Below are positions 24,470 to 37,327 of a stretch of DNA of 64,000 bases, in pieces. The DNA is from Plantago major (taxonomy: Eukaryota; Streptophyta; Magnoliopsida; Lamiales; Plantaginaceae). The translations under genes were made by a program, and so were the position numbers. The notes below the pieces were generated by a model. That model made no database searches. It had not been told where the DNA came from and saw only the letters and a list, made by a program, of their open reading frames with translations. Position 1 is the stretch's first letter. Each line of letters opens with the position of its first letter. Where the stretch lies: NCBI GenBank assembly GCA_026545765.1, contig CM048844.1, positions 24,932,237 through 24,996,236 of the forward strand, in the 5' to 3' direction.

Positions 24470-24813
24470 TAGTGCTCAACCAACAGATAGAGAATGTAAA
24501 CTGCCATCCGAGGAAAAAGCTAGAAGAAGAGGAGAGTTCCGATTTGCCATGAATGATGAGTAATCATGAGTCATGACCGAATAATAGTGGAAGAAAGCAG
24601 GTGGTTGATGATGATGATCATGAATACGAATTTCTTATTACATTAACCCTCCATCTCTCAATTTCACTACATTGATTCATTTTATCATTTTGCTGTTTGA
24701 GATTATATACTAATAAGTTCTTTGTTCTTGTAGTTCCATCCTAAAGATGCATGAAGGCAACCTTAGACGATGGCATACTTAAGATCATGCAAACAATTTG
24801 CTAGTATCAATTA

Positions 24814-25076
24814 CTTCCTCCGTCCCGGGAATAGCTTCCCATTTTGCCGTTTTGGGTGTCCCAAACAAAACTTTCAATTTCTATTTTTGGCAATCATTCA
24901 TACAACCTTAACATTAAATATACTCAAAAGTAAACCCACTCACATTATTTTATCCAACTTTCAACTTTAAAAATCAATTTGAGGGACCCACTAGTACTAT
25001 TTTATCCAAAAGTAATATATACCTTATTTTCCCCACCCAAAAAGTAAACGGAAAGCTATTCCCGGGACGAAGGAAG
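24814..25076. mobile_element. Stowaway-like MITE nested in the LTR element
   Basis: TA-flanked. Inverted ends CTTCCTCCGTCCCGGGAATA and (reverse) CTTCCTTCGTCCCGGGAATA continue into AGCTTCC/AGCTTTCC. No coding content. Confidence 0.88.
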
Positions 25077-26972
25077 TACAATTTAATTTTATGCAGGTGG
25101 AGTTAAGATACTTAGCATCGGTAAAGAAATTTTTATTTTGTTTATTTGATTGTTTATTATTGTATGTTACTATATCGAAGACAATTTACCATATTCCCCG
25201 AAGTGAATTTGTGATACAACTATAAAGCCAAGATAAGGCAAGGCATTATATTTCTTCACCATCATCGATTAAAGCTTAAAAGGTTTAATACCTTACCATC
25301 AAAGATCCGCATATCTTAATTCTTATAATGTAACCACTAAAAGTGGTACAATAATTGATGGTTGTTAAAATATATATCCGCAGACATATCATGGACCATG
25401 ATAAATCCATCAATATATGGATCAAATATTCTAGCTTTGATTAAAAAAAACATTATTGATGGTGATGCAAATATAGTGTAAAATAACCAACCGGCGTAGT
25501 TGGAAGATGGTGATGCAAAAAAAGTGTGGAATAACCACTATTTGATCTATACAAGTGCATCCATGATCACACCACAAAAGGTGTTTGAAAAAATAATAAA
25601 GTTTTAAACTTCAATTGAAAGATCATGATCAATTTCTAAAAATTGATTCTTCTCATTCCCTGAAGTGAATGTGAACATTTTGCTTGTTTATACATGTATC
25701 AAAGCTTCACCAGAAGCAAGCATAAAATAGAACTCATCAATCTCAAGTTGAGAGAAATATACGAGTGATCAAATATACCTCACCAACTTGAAGTTGGGAG
25801 AATGAGAATTAAGCATTTTATTCTCAAAATGGTTTTATATAATATGCTAAATTATGTTGTCCGAGCGTTTGGGTGGAAACCTGACATGTTCTGTATACTC
25901 TCTGAATGGAGTGTTGGGGCTAAGTAGGTGTAACAATTCCCACAGCAAAGACTTCTAAAAACATAAATGGAAAATTGTGTATGCATATAAATATTGCTCG
26001 TGACAAGTAAACATATTATAAGCAATATGTTCAGCAGGCATATTATAATGCATATTTACAAGCATACTTTGTTCCCATAAGAGCACATATTAGACTTACT
26101 CATTGAATGAGTACTTATAAGTCTTGCCAGATAGAAAAAGACAAAGATTTGTGTCTTTACGTCACATCATTCTGGCCAGTTTTAAAAATACTTTTGTATA
26201 CATGTCAATAGTGATAATATAAACGTATATTGACATATGCAAATTTGATGTGACAAATTAGGCCATCCGGTTATAACTTAACCGTTGTTGTGAACCTGAA
26301 GTTTCCATATGATTATGTGCTGAAAGCTATCTCGTGTTGTAATTATTATTATGGCAAGACAAAACACTGAGATTAAGCATGGAAATGAAGATCTTGAAAT
26401 GAGCAAAAGTCACACTTTTAAAGTTAACAATGAATAAAATATAAGTGGTCGGAAACCCACAAATATGATCTCCAATTTTAGGGCAAATTTTATTTTCAGC
26501 ACAAGAAAAATCTGACTGTGCAAATATATTGACTCCCAACAATATTGTTCTCCGCAGAGAATTAATCCGTGAAGCATACTTCAATTTCTAAGCTGGGCAT
26601 TATATTATCATGAGCCCTAGTTTTCCCGGCTTTGGGGAGGAAGAACATGAATAAGCTGGTAAAACAAATTCGTAGAGCGAATTGATCCCCATATGTTTCA
26701 AAGTTCAAACTTGATAAAGATTGACTCTCCAGCTTCATATTACTATATCAAGATATGTTCAAACATGAAATTTTATTATTTGAATGTTTACCCATTATGA
26801 CCTTATTTTGAGGCGTACAAAGTTACATATCGATTATAGAATGACATGTGTTGGACATTGAGATATCTTGCCTATTGCACTATTGATTTATTCACCTCAG
26901 TGAAAATACGGTTCCTGTGCTAAGTACAATACAAGAAAATGGCAAGATAAGGCAGTTGGTACTCCTGAAGAG

Positions 26973-27395
26973 TAGAGGTGTTATTTGGGCGGTCATGAAA
27001 CGGCAAGACGCTTAAAACCATCCGCCCGAATTCGCTTAATATTTGACTCGGACCGACCCATGTACATTTAAGTTATGTGGGCCATATGGGCCTTTGTTTT
27101 GGAGGCCCGGACCGGACCAGCCCGTAACCGGTTAAAACCGCCAGCCCGGCACGGACCGGCCTGGGACCGGATAAGCCCGCGAACCGGTAAGGTCCGATCC
27201 GTTTAGCCCGGTAAGGACCGTTCCGTTTAGATGTTATTTTTTTATTTATAGTCTATTTTGTCCAAGTCCATAGCCATACCATTCAAGTCCAATTGGAAAG
27301 TCAAGCCTAAAAGCCCAAATCAATAGGGTTTTCTCTTCTTCATCCAATTCCTCCACAAGCAGCCACCTAACGTCTCTTTCTTCTCTCTGTGCCTC

Positions 27396-27427
<32 letters not shown>

Positions 27428-28065
27428 TCATTTTCCATTTTCAGAATCTGATTGATATAAATCAATTAACAACGGTCAATTTTCTTCCTTATAATAAAAT
27501 TTCAAGTTTTAGTTTATGCATTATGATTTATGAGTTTTGGTGGATTTTTTGTTTCGCAGCTTCTTACTTCTTAGTTTGTGTAATTGTGTATGTGTTCGTG
27601 TAATGTTCAAGAAGCAACATGTAATTTTTGTTCTTGTTTTCATAATCTGACCATTCAAAGGAAGTGTATTTATTACTTTGGCAGGCAGTGGCTTCATTAC
27701 TTTGGCAGGCAGCTTCTTTTTTACTTCTTAGTTTGGCAGATTTTAGTTGTAAATTAATTTCCAAAGAAAAAAAATAGGCGGGCTGCCCACTTGATCTAAG
27801 TAAAATTAGTCAATCAAGGTTTAAAGAAAACTTGGTCTATATAAATAAATAAGGAATTAAGGAAGAATAACCCCGAGTAAAAGGCAAGATAGAAGAGATT
27901 AGTAAATAAAAAAATACGCGTATAGCAGGCCCGTGAACAGCCCATAAGTATAGTGGGCTGGGGGCGTGCCGGGCCTTTATTTTGACAAAAAAACCCGGCC
28001 CAGCCCGTCTAAAAGTATGAACCGGTCCGGTCCTTCCTTTAAATGGAGCCCGAATAACACCTCTA
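26973..28065. mobile_element. non-autonomous hAT-type element, 1093 bases, with 8-base target duplication
   Basis: Ends TAGAGGTGTTATTTGGGC and, in reverse complement, TAGAGGTGTTATTCGGGC (17 of 18 match). The 8-base duplication CTGAAGAG lies at 26965-26972 and 28066-28073. These features fit the hAT superfamily. The subterminal zones are rich in CCGG/GGCCC words, unlike the AT-rich host; the interior holds a (TTTC)n microsatellite. No transposase frame is visible. It interrupts the older LTR element. Confidence 0.9.
27402..27429. repeat. (TTTC)n microsatellite
   Basis: About seven uninterrupted TTTC units inside the hAT element. Confidence 0.9.
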
Positions 28066-29288
28066 CTGAAGAGTGATGTATGTCATAAAAGGCATAGATA
28101 TCTGAACTATATATAATAGATGGCCTATATGAAATGAAATTGTACCTACAAAAATATTCAGATATCAATTATCAGTACTAACTTGAAAAATCTAAGAAAG
28201 AGATTTGATATACCGGTATACATGGAACTGAGATATTTATAAGCATATGCAAAATTGATGGACATGTAAATGGGGATCTTACATGTAAGTCCATTCGATG
28301 ACATTATTATGATGATAGAAAATGAGCTCATGGACCTGAAGTCCTTTTAAATAACGAATTCGAAATACGTACGTTACCGTTGCATTATCGAGTCAAATTT
28401 AATGTACATTTAGATACTAAACGTTGCATCATAATATGTTTATTCTTGCATAATTTACATTATTTAGTTGTCCCTAGTATACTTAGCATGATGTTGCATT
28501 CTCACATTTTTATGTTTATCTTAAATGTTACCACTCATACACAACCCTCAGGTTGTGCACATGAATAACGACTGGCTTGCCTTACAAGTCATATGATTTG
28601 AGAAAGTTCAATGAGAGTAGATATCATCTCCGACACTTAGTCCCAAAAGGAGACTAAAAGTACCATGTTAGCAAAGATTGAATGAGTAAAATTCTTGAGG
28701 AACTAATGTTTCATATGTGAAACCTCTATACTCATGTCATAATCAACTTCATGTTAATAAAATACAAATTGGTATTCACCGCAGTGAACTATTGAAGTAT
28801 GGGATAAAATTCTCAATACTCATGAAAAGTAGTATTGGTTACATCAATGATAGCTCAACCTGGAGTTTGAACATGTAAATGAATATTTATAACGATTACT
28901 CTTGTTAACCTTGTGATTGACATGGTCCAGAAGTAACTTAATCGAGCATATGTAAATAAGAATTCAAATTTCTAACCATTGAGTTAGAAAGAATTTTATT
29001 ATTCCTTACTATACCTCCTGAAAAATGTATGAATCTTGTCATGTAAATGGAGATTATGGTTGCAAAGCAATGAGTACGTTTGCGCATTCCATGAGCAATT
29101 GTTGCACTATTTTTCCCTTCGACTAGATTTTTTTTAATCCCATTGGATTTTTTCTAGCAAGGTTTTTAACGAGGAAACATTATAAGTGTGTATATATCTC
29201 CATATCTCCATGATTCTGACATATTTTGTAAAGACAAAATATGTTGAACGACAGTATCAACATTATATGATGATACTCCATATCTTCA

Positions 29289-29549
29289 TGATGGATTATA
29301 GATTAAATTGCACCATTTATATCATTTTGTAACTCCTGTATTTACAACACCAATCACCCCACTACTTTGTATACTTTATGATGAGATTAAATCTCCTCCT
29401 ACTTGTAGCCTATAAATAGTGGCTCATGATGTATATTGTGTACACTTGAATCTTTTGATAAGATGAATGAAATACTCTTCTACTCTACTCTCTCCTTTCT
29501 TATTGTTCTTCTTTTCTTTACTCTCACATTACTTATATAATTTGTAACA
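29289..29549 (+). repeat. right LTR of the 5.35-kb element
   Basis: Partner of 24196-24455. Followed by ATTAA. Confidence 0.8.
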
Positions 29550-29850
29550 ATTAAATTGATTTTAAACAAAATTCATTAGTGTTTATAATTTAGGCATTAT
29601 TTTTTAACGATTTGATCACTAATTGATAGAGACCTGATCTTTTGGTCTAACGATTTGGGTCACATGTGTCGCGCTAGTTTAGTTTAGGAGGTTTTCGAAT
29701 AAGTTTTAAATAGTTGAAGTTGATTTTATGTAATTTACCCCTTCCATAATAAATAGGTACCAATTTTGATCATCAGGTGAAGGAAAAAGCCCAAATCTTA
29801 TAAAGCAAGATAATTAAGCCCATGCATGCATATTATTGTCATAGTGTGTG

Positions 29851-30379
29851 TCTATATATATATATATATATAAAATAAATGGGTTCAATTTAACTTAAAT
29901 TAAGTACTCAATTTCACAACTTCAATAATTGTCCACTTTAGTTACAAAAAATCAATATGTTTTATTTATTCTAATTCCAAGCCCTAATGAAACTCCAACA
30001 AAATCATTCATCATTAAAATATATTCAGTTTGTCTTCAACAATTAAATTTTAAGTCATAAATCAACCCCAACAGAATCAAGTCATTAATAAAAAAAAATC
30101 AATGTGTCTCATCCAATTAAATTTGAATCCCTAATTCAATCCTAACAAAATAAACTCACCATAAATAAAGAAAAACAACAACAACGATAATCAATATTTC
30201 TTCTCCATCTTCTTTAATTAAATTGAAACATATCAATTCGCACATAACCCAAAGCTTAATTCAACTCGAAAAAGACAATTTATTATCAAAAACCACGATA
30301 GTACTTACTTTCATATAGTTTTTCTATTATTTGTAACTAAATGCCACAATAACACGCGTAGTGTGTTTTGACGTTCTAA
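29851..30379 (+). mobile_element. short Helitron, plus orientation
   Basis: Starts TCTATATATATATA, a typical 5' TC end, after an (AT)-rich run. Ends with hairpin AACACGCGTAGTGTGTT (30351-30367), eight bases, then CTAA (30376-30379). The interior is similar to 35340-35754, for example GATAGTACTTACTTTCATAT against AATAGTACTTACATTCATAT. No coding capacity. The base after CTAA is G, not the usual T. Confidence 0.65.
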
Positions 30380-30979
30380 GTATATATTATATGTTGGATG
30401 TTAGTTGTAATTGTGTTGAATTGACTAATTATTAATTGGGGTTATCTATCTAAGCATTCATAACTTGTACTTCAACATGTTTCTAAGATTTCCCAACTGT
30501 CTTCCTCTAGTATATAGTATATTCTTATCTGTTTGGAATTTGGATGCTTATACTTGAAGTTCCATGCATATTATTACCTACAAATTTCACACCAAAACAT
30601 TATTACTTTATAAATTTCCATTTTTTACATTCAACTATAAACTTCATGAAAAGTACTTATTCAACTTGTAAGAACTTTTGGACCGGAATTGGTACTCTGG
30701 ACAAGTTTCAGACGATGTTGACTATGATGTTGAGTCAACAATGTCTTCAACAATGGTTGACAGCAGTAGACAGATAAGAACAGAGAGCAACGGACTGATA
30801 AACTGACAACCAGACATAAATTCTAGCCAGTATATATAAAATATACTGACCGTGCCATAGGCTAAATTTCTACTAACAGTAAAAGTAGAATTACAGAAAC
30901 GAAATTTAAATCAATCACAGACGATTGTTTAAACTTACAGAAAACTATACCTAGAACAGACAAGCAAAAACCTATTCTA

Positions 30980-32135
30980 CACTACAAGAAATCAGAGAAA
31001 TAACGATGGAAATGGGCGACGGATTTTATCCGTCGCTACCCGTAGCGACGGATAAAAGTTATTCGTCGCTAATTTTGTTGACCATAATAAAAAGAAAAAA
31101 AAAATTTTAGCGACGGATAGATCTATCCGTCGCCAAATGACCGGAAAATAAAAAAAAAAATAGAAAAGCTAGCGACGGATAGATCTAGATCTATCCGTCA
31201 CTAAAAGCCTAAAAAACATAATATATCTCCACCACCACCTCTCCTCCATTTCTCCTCTCCTCCTCCTCCACCACCATCTCCACCACCACCACATCCTTTC
31301 CTCCTCCACCACCTCCTCTTCCTCCCACCACCACCGCACCACACCCACCACCACTGCCACCACCACCTTTCTCCTCCCACCACACTGCCACCACCACCGC
31401 ACCACCACTGCCACCACCACCATCCGCCTCTCACCACCACCACCACCCGTCTCTCCACGCCACCACTGCCTCCGGATCTCATCGCCACCCCTGCCACCGG
31501 ATCTCCACCGTCCACCTCCGGATCTTCGATTTATCTTTTTATACATTTTCGTTATTTTAGGTATTTTAGTTTGTACATTTTAGGTATTTTAGGTATTTAT
31601 CTTTTATCTTTTTGTACATTTTCGGTATTTTAGTTTGTATTGTATTATTGTATAATGAATTTGTATTATTGTCATTGTATACAATTTTCGATTTATTGTA
31701 TAATCGTATTGAATATTGTAGTTTCGATTTGAATATCAACCGAATTATTGTCCGATTTGAATATTGTAGTTTCGATAAATCAATATCTCGTATACGAATA
31801 CAAATTGGATACGAATTAATCCGTATACGAATATAAAAATTCGAATACGGATTTTATTTTTTTTAAAAAAAAATAGCAATGTAATGACGGATAGAATCTA
31901 TCTGTCGTTACATTGGCGACGAATAGATTCTATCCGTCGCCAATAATCGATTTAAAAAAAAAATAAAAAAAGTCAAAAATGATAATTCGTCGCGAATTGG
32001 ACGACGGATTATTTATCCGTCGCCACAGCTCCAGTGGGGCAATGGAATTTCTATCCGTCGCCAGAGCTGGGGCGACAGATCGCTGGTCTGTAGTGACGGA
32101 TCTATCCGTCGCTACAGACCAGTTTTTTTGTAGTG
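30980..32135. mobile_element. non-autonomous CACTA (En/Spm) element, 1156 bases
   Basis: Left end CACTACAAGAAAT and right end, reversed, CACTACAAAAAAAC. Flanked by CTA (30977-30979) and TTA (32136-32138), a 3-base duplication with one change. Both subterminal zones carry many direct and inverted copies of GCGACGGAT / ATCCGTCGC, the usual transposase-binding repeats of CACTA elements. No transposase frame. The middle is a CCACCA/CTCCTC low-complexity tract. Confidence 0.9.
31228..31515. repeat. CCACCA/CTCCTC low-complexity tract
   Basis: Imperfect CCACCA and CTCC triplet runs. They create long Gly/Trp/Arg-rich frames on the minus strand that are not genes. Confidence 0.9.
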
Positions 32136-32138
32136 TTA

Positions 32139-33630
32139 GTTCGAAGACTCTAGAGTAAATTTCAATCTTTAGAAATCACTCACAAGGGAAATCGATATCA
32201 ATGTCTATTAAAGCAAGAAGCCCTAATCTAAATAATAAGAATCAATGATGATCAAAGACGTGGTCTTACAGATGTCATTCTTCTTGTATATATAATGTTC
32301 TGATCGATCTCATCAAGAAGAACCCTCTATATATTTTGTTTCCTGCTTGTATATATAGACTTCATCGATCAGCAAGCAGAAGGCATAAGTCGAACTGGAG
32401 AGGGAAACGTATGGAAGGACTAAATCGAACAGGGAAAGGAAATCGTGATTTTCTTTCTTGCTTCCAACGTTCCTGTATAAGGAAACCTTTTGTACTTCAA
32501 TCTTTATTTCCTTATAGCTTCCAATGTTCTTTAAACTCTTCCTTAAGCTGGCAAATTGTGTCTTCAATTAAACCTTGCTTCCAGATTCTTTGCGTCAGGC
32601 CCAAGTCTCCATATTTAGCCCACGGGCTGATATGCATGCCCCATCTTCTTGTTTCCTACAAAATATTTATAGAAAAACAACTACAAACGTTGAATCGGTT
32701 ATGTTACGAAAAAATGTCGAATTACTAAATAAAGTGCAATAAATCGCAATTTCACAACTTATGAATGCTTTAATTACTCACCCTCTTATCTGCTTAATTC
32801 ACCACGCCTTTCATATTTATCACACAATTTCAACTCTCTCTCTCAATATAATACTACTACTATATACAATCTAATAACTTATATATCCAATCTAACGTTT
32901 GAGGTGTTGACAATTATGCATGTGTTGTAAAGAGTATCAAGATTAATTTGGTGGGATAGTTTTGAGGGGACGTTGAAGAAGCAATGTGATGTAGAAAGCT
33001 TAAATTTATAATTGGTCGTAACTCGTAACATGATTTTGTCTCGGTTTCTGTTTGTAAGGTGTGTGGGTAAAGGTTGAAGAAAGAAAGTATATTTTGTTGT
33101 ATAGGTCTGGTTGAGTAATACTACTATTTTTGCCGTTTTAATTTATTTTTTGTAATGATAATACAGTACACTTATTAGGAAGTTGTTAATGTAACCGAGA
33201 TTTATTAATAAACTAGTCAACTCCCTCTTCACTATACTCGGAGCTAAGTTGTTGAGGTGTATCTTCGTGTTATCGTGTAAAAAAACCAACAACAAAATGG
33301 AACATCATGAGTATGTTATAAAGAACGAAAATGTACTTTTATTCCGTGGAAGAAATGATACATACAAATATCGTCAAGCCTAACAACTTAAACAAACAAA
33401 CTACATTAAGTCTCAAGTCTTAACACCTGCTATTGAGAAAAAAATATAAATATACACCACTATAAACTACTCCATAAAGGTTCGACACGAAACGCAAACA
33501 TCACTAGAAATTAAATTCAAATATGGTACACGTGGATCAAACAAGCTTTCATTTCACACCCTACTGGAGTTTCAGACTTGGTCAGATATATATTTATGTT
33601 TGTTTTCAACCGACGAAATTCGAACAAGAA
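32139..33630. other. gene-free stretch
   Basis: AT-rich with short unmatched open frames (for example 32336-32728). I recognise no protein or clear element ends. Confidence 0.4.
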
Positions 33631-33999
33631 AAAGCTAGCTCATCATATATATACCCGTGGCGATGTCACGGTATAATTTACTTTTCATAATAAATAAAAA
33701 GGAGATGATAAAATAAATTAATCGAGAAAATAAGATAGTCAAATTCATGTAAACAACGTTGGTCGTGGTGTAAGTCGGTAGTATTATCATTAAGACTTTA
33801 TGTATATTAACTATAAAAAAGGTAAAAATACGACTCATGATGACGAATATGCTTTGAAAGGAGTGAGATCCAACCTTAACTTGTTCGGGACCCGAATCAC
33901 TTAATACATATATTTTGTATCATGTACTACCGTACCCGACCTATTAATTATTTACAGAAACATTTTTTTTTTTGTTTAATTGTATCCCTCAAACAAACC

Positions 34000-34620
34000 A
34001 AAATAAAAAACAAAAGTATGCAATAGGGTTGTGCGCCCCCCTCCTCCGCGCGGTGTTATGTGGTCACCGCAAACAAACACACACAAATAAAAATTTAATA
34101 CGAAAATAATTTCACATATTACGTTTGATTTTTTCCAACCCCCAGCTCCCAACAATCTTTGCGATAGTATGTTTCACCCACATATAAAAACATAATTTCA
34201 CATGCAATGGTTGTTTTATTTTCTTTCTACAACCCAGTTCCCAACAATCCCCGCGATTACCCCCACAAGAAATACAAAACATATTATTTTGAAAGCATAA
34301 CATAATTTTACACGTAACAGTTGTTTTTTCTTCTACCACTCCACCCTCACACTGAATCAAAATAAAATACAAAAGTATACAATAGGGATGTCTCAACAAC
34401 CCCGCGGTGTTATGTGGTCACTCCACCACATACACACACACAAAAAAAAAAAAAAAAAAATACAAACATAATTTCGTGGTGTTATAGTTGTTTTTTTTTT
34501 CCACTGCCCGAGATTATATGTGTCACCCTTCCAAAACAGAAAAATTATTACTCTAAAAACATATAATTTCACATGCAACGAATATTTTTTCATCCACAAC
34601 TCACTCCCCCTCCCCCCCAT
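34000..34620. repeat. imperfect tandem duplication
   Basis: ACAAAAGTATGCAATAGGG..CGCGGTGTTATGTGGTCAC recurs as ACAAAAGTATACAATAGGG..CGCGGTGTTATGTGGTCAC about 370 bases later. TTTCACATGCAA-type and CACACAC words are interspersed. Confidence 0.65.
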
Positions 34621-34947
34621 TATGGATTAAGAAAGTTGAGAAAATATCGGAGAGAGTTTTCCCGCCTAGAGAGTATCTGACAAATTCCCCCCTCCCAGCC
34701 TGTCACGTCCTAGAGATCAAGAAATAACATAAAAGATTGAAGATATAGTTTTACTACCTCGACTGTATATGCGGGAAAAAATTAATTATTACTAACTCAA
34801 TCATAACTATTTGTGGTCGAGTCTGGTTAGGTATGGATCATGTTCCATACTTTATCACTTTTTAACCTACTTTATTCAATTTCTTTCATACTTTATTACT
34901 ATATCTCCTACTTTATCACTTTTTTTTTTTTAAACTTGTGGCCGACC

Positions 34948-34980
34948 CTATAGGTAAATGAAATAGGGACGGAGGGAGTA
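34948..34980. mobile_element. MITE end fragment
   Basis: GACCCTATAGG..GGGACGGAGGGAGTA is the reversed CTCCCTCCGTCCC end. The opposite end is not clear. Confidence 0.5.
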
Positions 34981-35339
34981 TAACACACCTTCCTGTTTCG
35001 AGAAATAAGCAACTCGAAACTAACACTCGGGGGTGACCAACACAGGCATATATATGACCACACGGGATTATAATTAGACGTGGTAGTTCTATATTTAACA
35101 AACAACATTCAGTTTACCATTGAAACAAATCAATTAGTTTCTTCTTTGATATACTGGATATTACCTCCGTTAACTACTTTGTGGTTCTATTTTTAAGTAA
35201 ACCCAATTAGATTAAATATAATTAATCCTCAAAAAACAAATTAACAAAAGTGGTTAAGAGAAAACTCAATCTTCTGAATAGATAAACACGAATAGATAGG
35301 ATCTTCATAAATAGTTAATAATTTAATTAACAACTTACA

Positions 35340-35754
35340 GTATAAGGACAACTATTGAAGTTAGTGCAATTGAGTACATAATTTAAGTTAAATTGAACTT
35401 ATTTGTAATACATATATAAATTAGACTTAATTTACAAAATACCACTATATTTAATCATTCTAATTCTAAACCCTAATAAAACTTCAACAAAATTAGTTCA
35501 CCAATAAAAAAAATTAAATTTTCTTTATAATTTAAATTTCAAACCCTAAATCAACCAACAAAATCAGTTCGTCATTAATAAAAACAACAACAAACCAATA
35601 AATCTTCTCCGTATTCTTTAATTGAATTGAAACAAATCAATTCGTACTAACCTAAAATCTAATACAACAACAATAGTACTTACATTCATATAATTTTTCT
35701 ATGATTTGTAACTATATACCATAATAACACGCATAGCGTGTTCGCACACTCTAG
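35340..35754 (+). mobile_element. Helitron 3' part, plus orientation
   Basis: Ends with hairpin AACACGCATAGCGTGTT (35726-35742), eight spacer bases, CTAG (35751-35754), then T: a textbook 3' terminus. Shares its last roughly 400 bases with 29851-30379. The 5' end was not located. Confidence 0.68.
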
Positions 35755-37327
35755 TAATTAGATTAATTAAGGTTATACATGGGTGCAACATTAATCTTAT
35801 TATCTACCTGCATCAACTTTAGACCAGTTTTATAACCAAAATATGTCGGCTCCTCAAAAATTTATCTCTATACAATATCATGAGAGATTTACTCTTACTC
35901 AAAAGCTTATTCTCAACAACTTTAGTCTAAGTTGTATCTATAGATATAGTTTAATTATACAACAAATCCATATTGTATTCAAAATACGACTGCGTTGGAA
36001 TATCAAAGTAAGTATTTCGGGACAAATTTTCTCGAACTAAACCATTTTGTCTTCTCTATTATTAATGGATTGTATAATTATGTTCCTAACTGGAACTAAA
36101 CCATTTTGAAATTAAACTATATATTAGTGATTAGCGCAAAAGAACATCTTTTTAAATTAAGACGTCATGAAGCAATATGTTATAATCTTGAACAAATGAA
36201 AATTGAAAAGTAGTGTATCTTCGAAAAGTGCCCTCACAATTAAGCACTGAAACTCTTAGTTTATCTATGCTTATTGCAATAACCTGGAACTAAAGGCTTT
36301 GTTGAAATCATTGAAATTACAATGATAGTATGATAACCGCAATTAACATAATCCTATCGATTAGAAACACGACTTGCGTATTTTTCTCCATAAAATTGTT
36401 TGAGTTAACAATATACATGTTTCTAATAAGAATCCAAGGAAGTAAAAATGAGCTGAAGCTTAACAGTGCAAGAAAAATGGACTTATGGAGGTGATAACAA
36501 CTATAATTTTGGTTTCTAACTCTGTACAATGTAACACACTACACTAAACATCATCGTTCTCTTATGATGGAACCACTCATTCACTTATTGCAAATTAATA
36601 ATTCTCAGGTAAACTAAAGCACTCAACAGATAACAACGCTTTGAACAAATAATTTTAATTAATATATTAAAATACAAAAGGAGAATTACAACATAGTGAT
36701 AATCATAAGAGAACGATGAAAAGTATAATTGAATTACTATAACTCTGTCTATAATTGAACGCATACTACAAAGGAAACTCTAATAAAGAACACTGAATAA
36801 TATGATAAGCATAGTGGCGTAGCTAAAAAGTTCACCGATGACGTCGTCTCTTCGAAATGCTAGTAATCGTGGCCCATGAGTTAGTAGATTGATGCACAAT
36901 CTTCTCGATAATGATAGTGAGCAAATCATTCGGCAAATCATCCGGCAAACGTTCAATAAAAGACTGGGGCGTTCTTGAAATTATTTATGTCGACATCGAA
37001 CATAGATGAAAGTAGCTTAGTGGATCGATGGTACTAAACAGAAGTCATATGTTTCAATCGGCTAATAGACGGACTATAAATAATGCTAGTGCTGTGCGTG
37101 TTTGCTAAGTAACGGAAGAAGTGGGCTTATTGTTATGTAACAAACTTGACCCAATTGATGAAGTGGTTGTTATGCAACAAATTTGACCAAGTAGATAAAC
37201 ATGGTTCCAGAAAGAATACTGGTGAGTTTCTATACCAAGAAATGTGGGAAAACTTAACAACATTTGGAACGGCAGAAGTTTTGAAATAGAAAATTTTGGC
37301 TGATTAAAAATTCATTTTTTCTTCAAT

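Larger units (their letters stand above)
24196..29549 (+). mobile_element. LTR retrotransposon with decayed interior (about 5.35 kb)
   Basis: Two LTRs of 260 and 261 bases (24196-24455, 29289-29549), both beginning TGATGGATTATAG and ending TAATA or TAACA. They carry a shared TATA box (CCTATAAATAG) and CT-rich 3' part. The left LTR is followed at once by CGTTATCAGCACGA, a primer-binding site of a kind seen in plant copia elements. Flanking bases ATTCA and ATTAA are an imperfect target duplication. No recognisable gag or pol remains in the 4.8-kb interior, which has taken a hAT element (26973-28065) and a MITE (24814-25076). By eye the LTRs differ at roughly 5% of sites. No clear polypurine tract precedes the right LTR. 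Confidence 0.82.

Noticed and set aside
31169-31546. Long Gly/Trp/Arg-rich open frames on the minus strand
   Set aside because: They are the complement of the CCACCA low-complexity tract in the CACTA element, open in several frames at once.
32336-32728. 130-codon plus-strand frame
   Set aside because: Mixed composition, overlaps an opposing frame, no family match.
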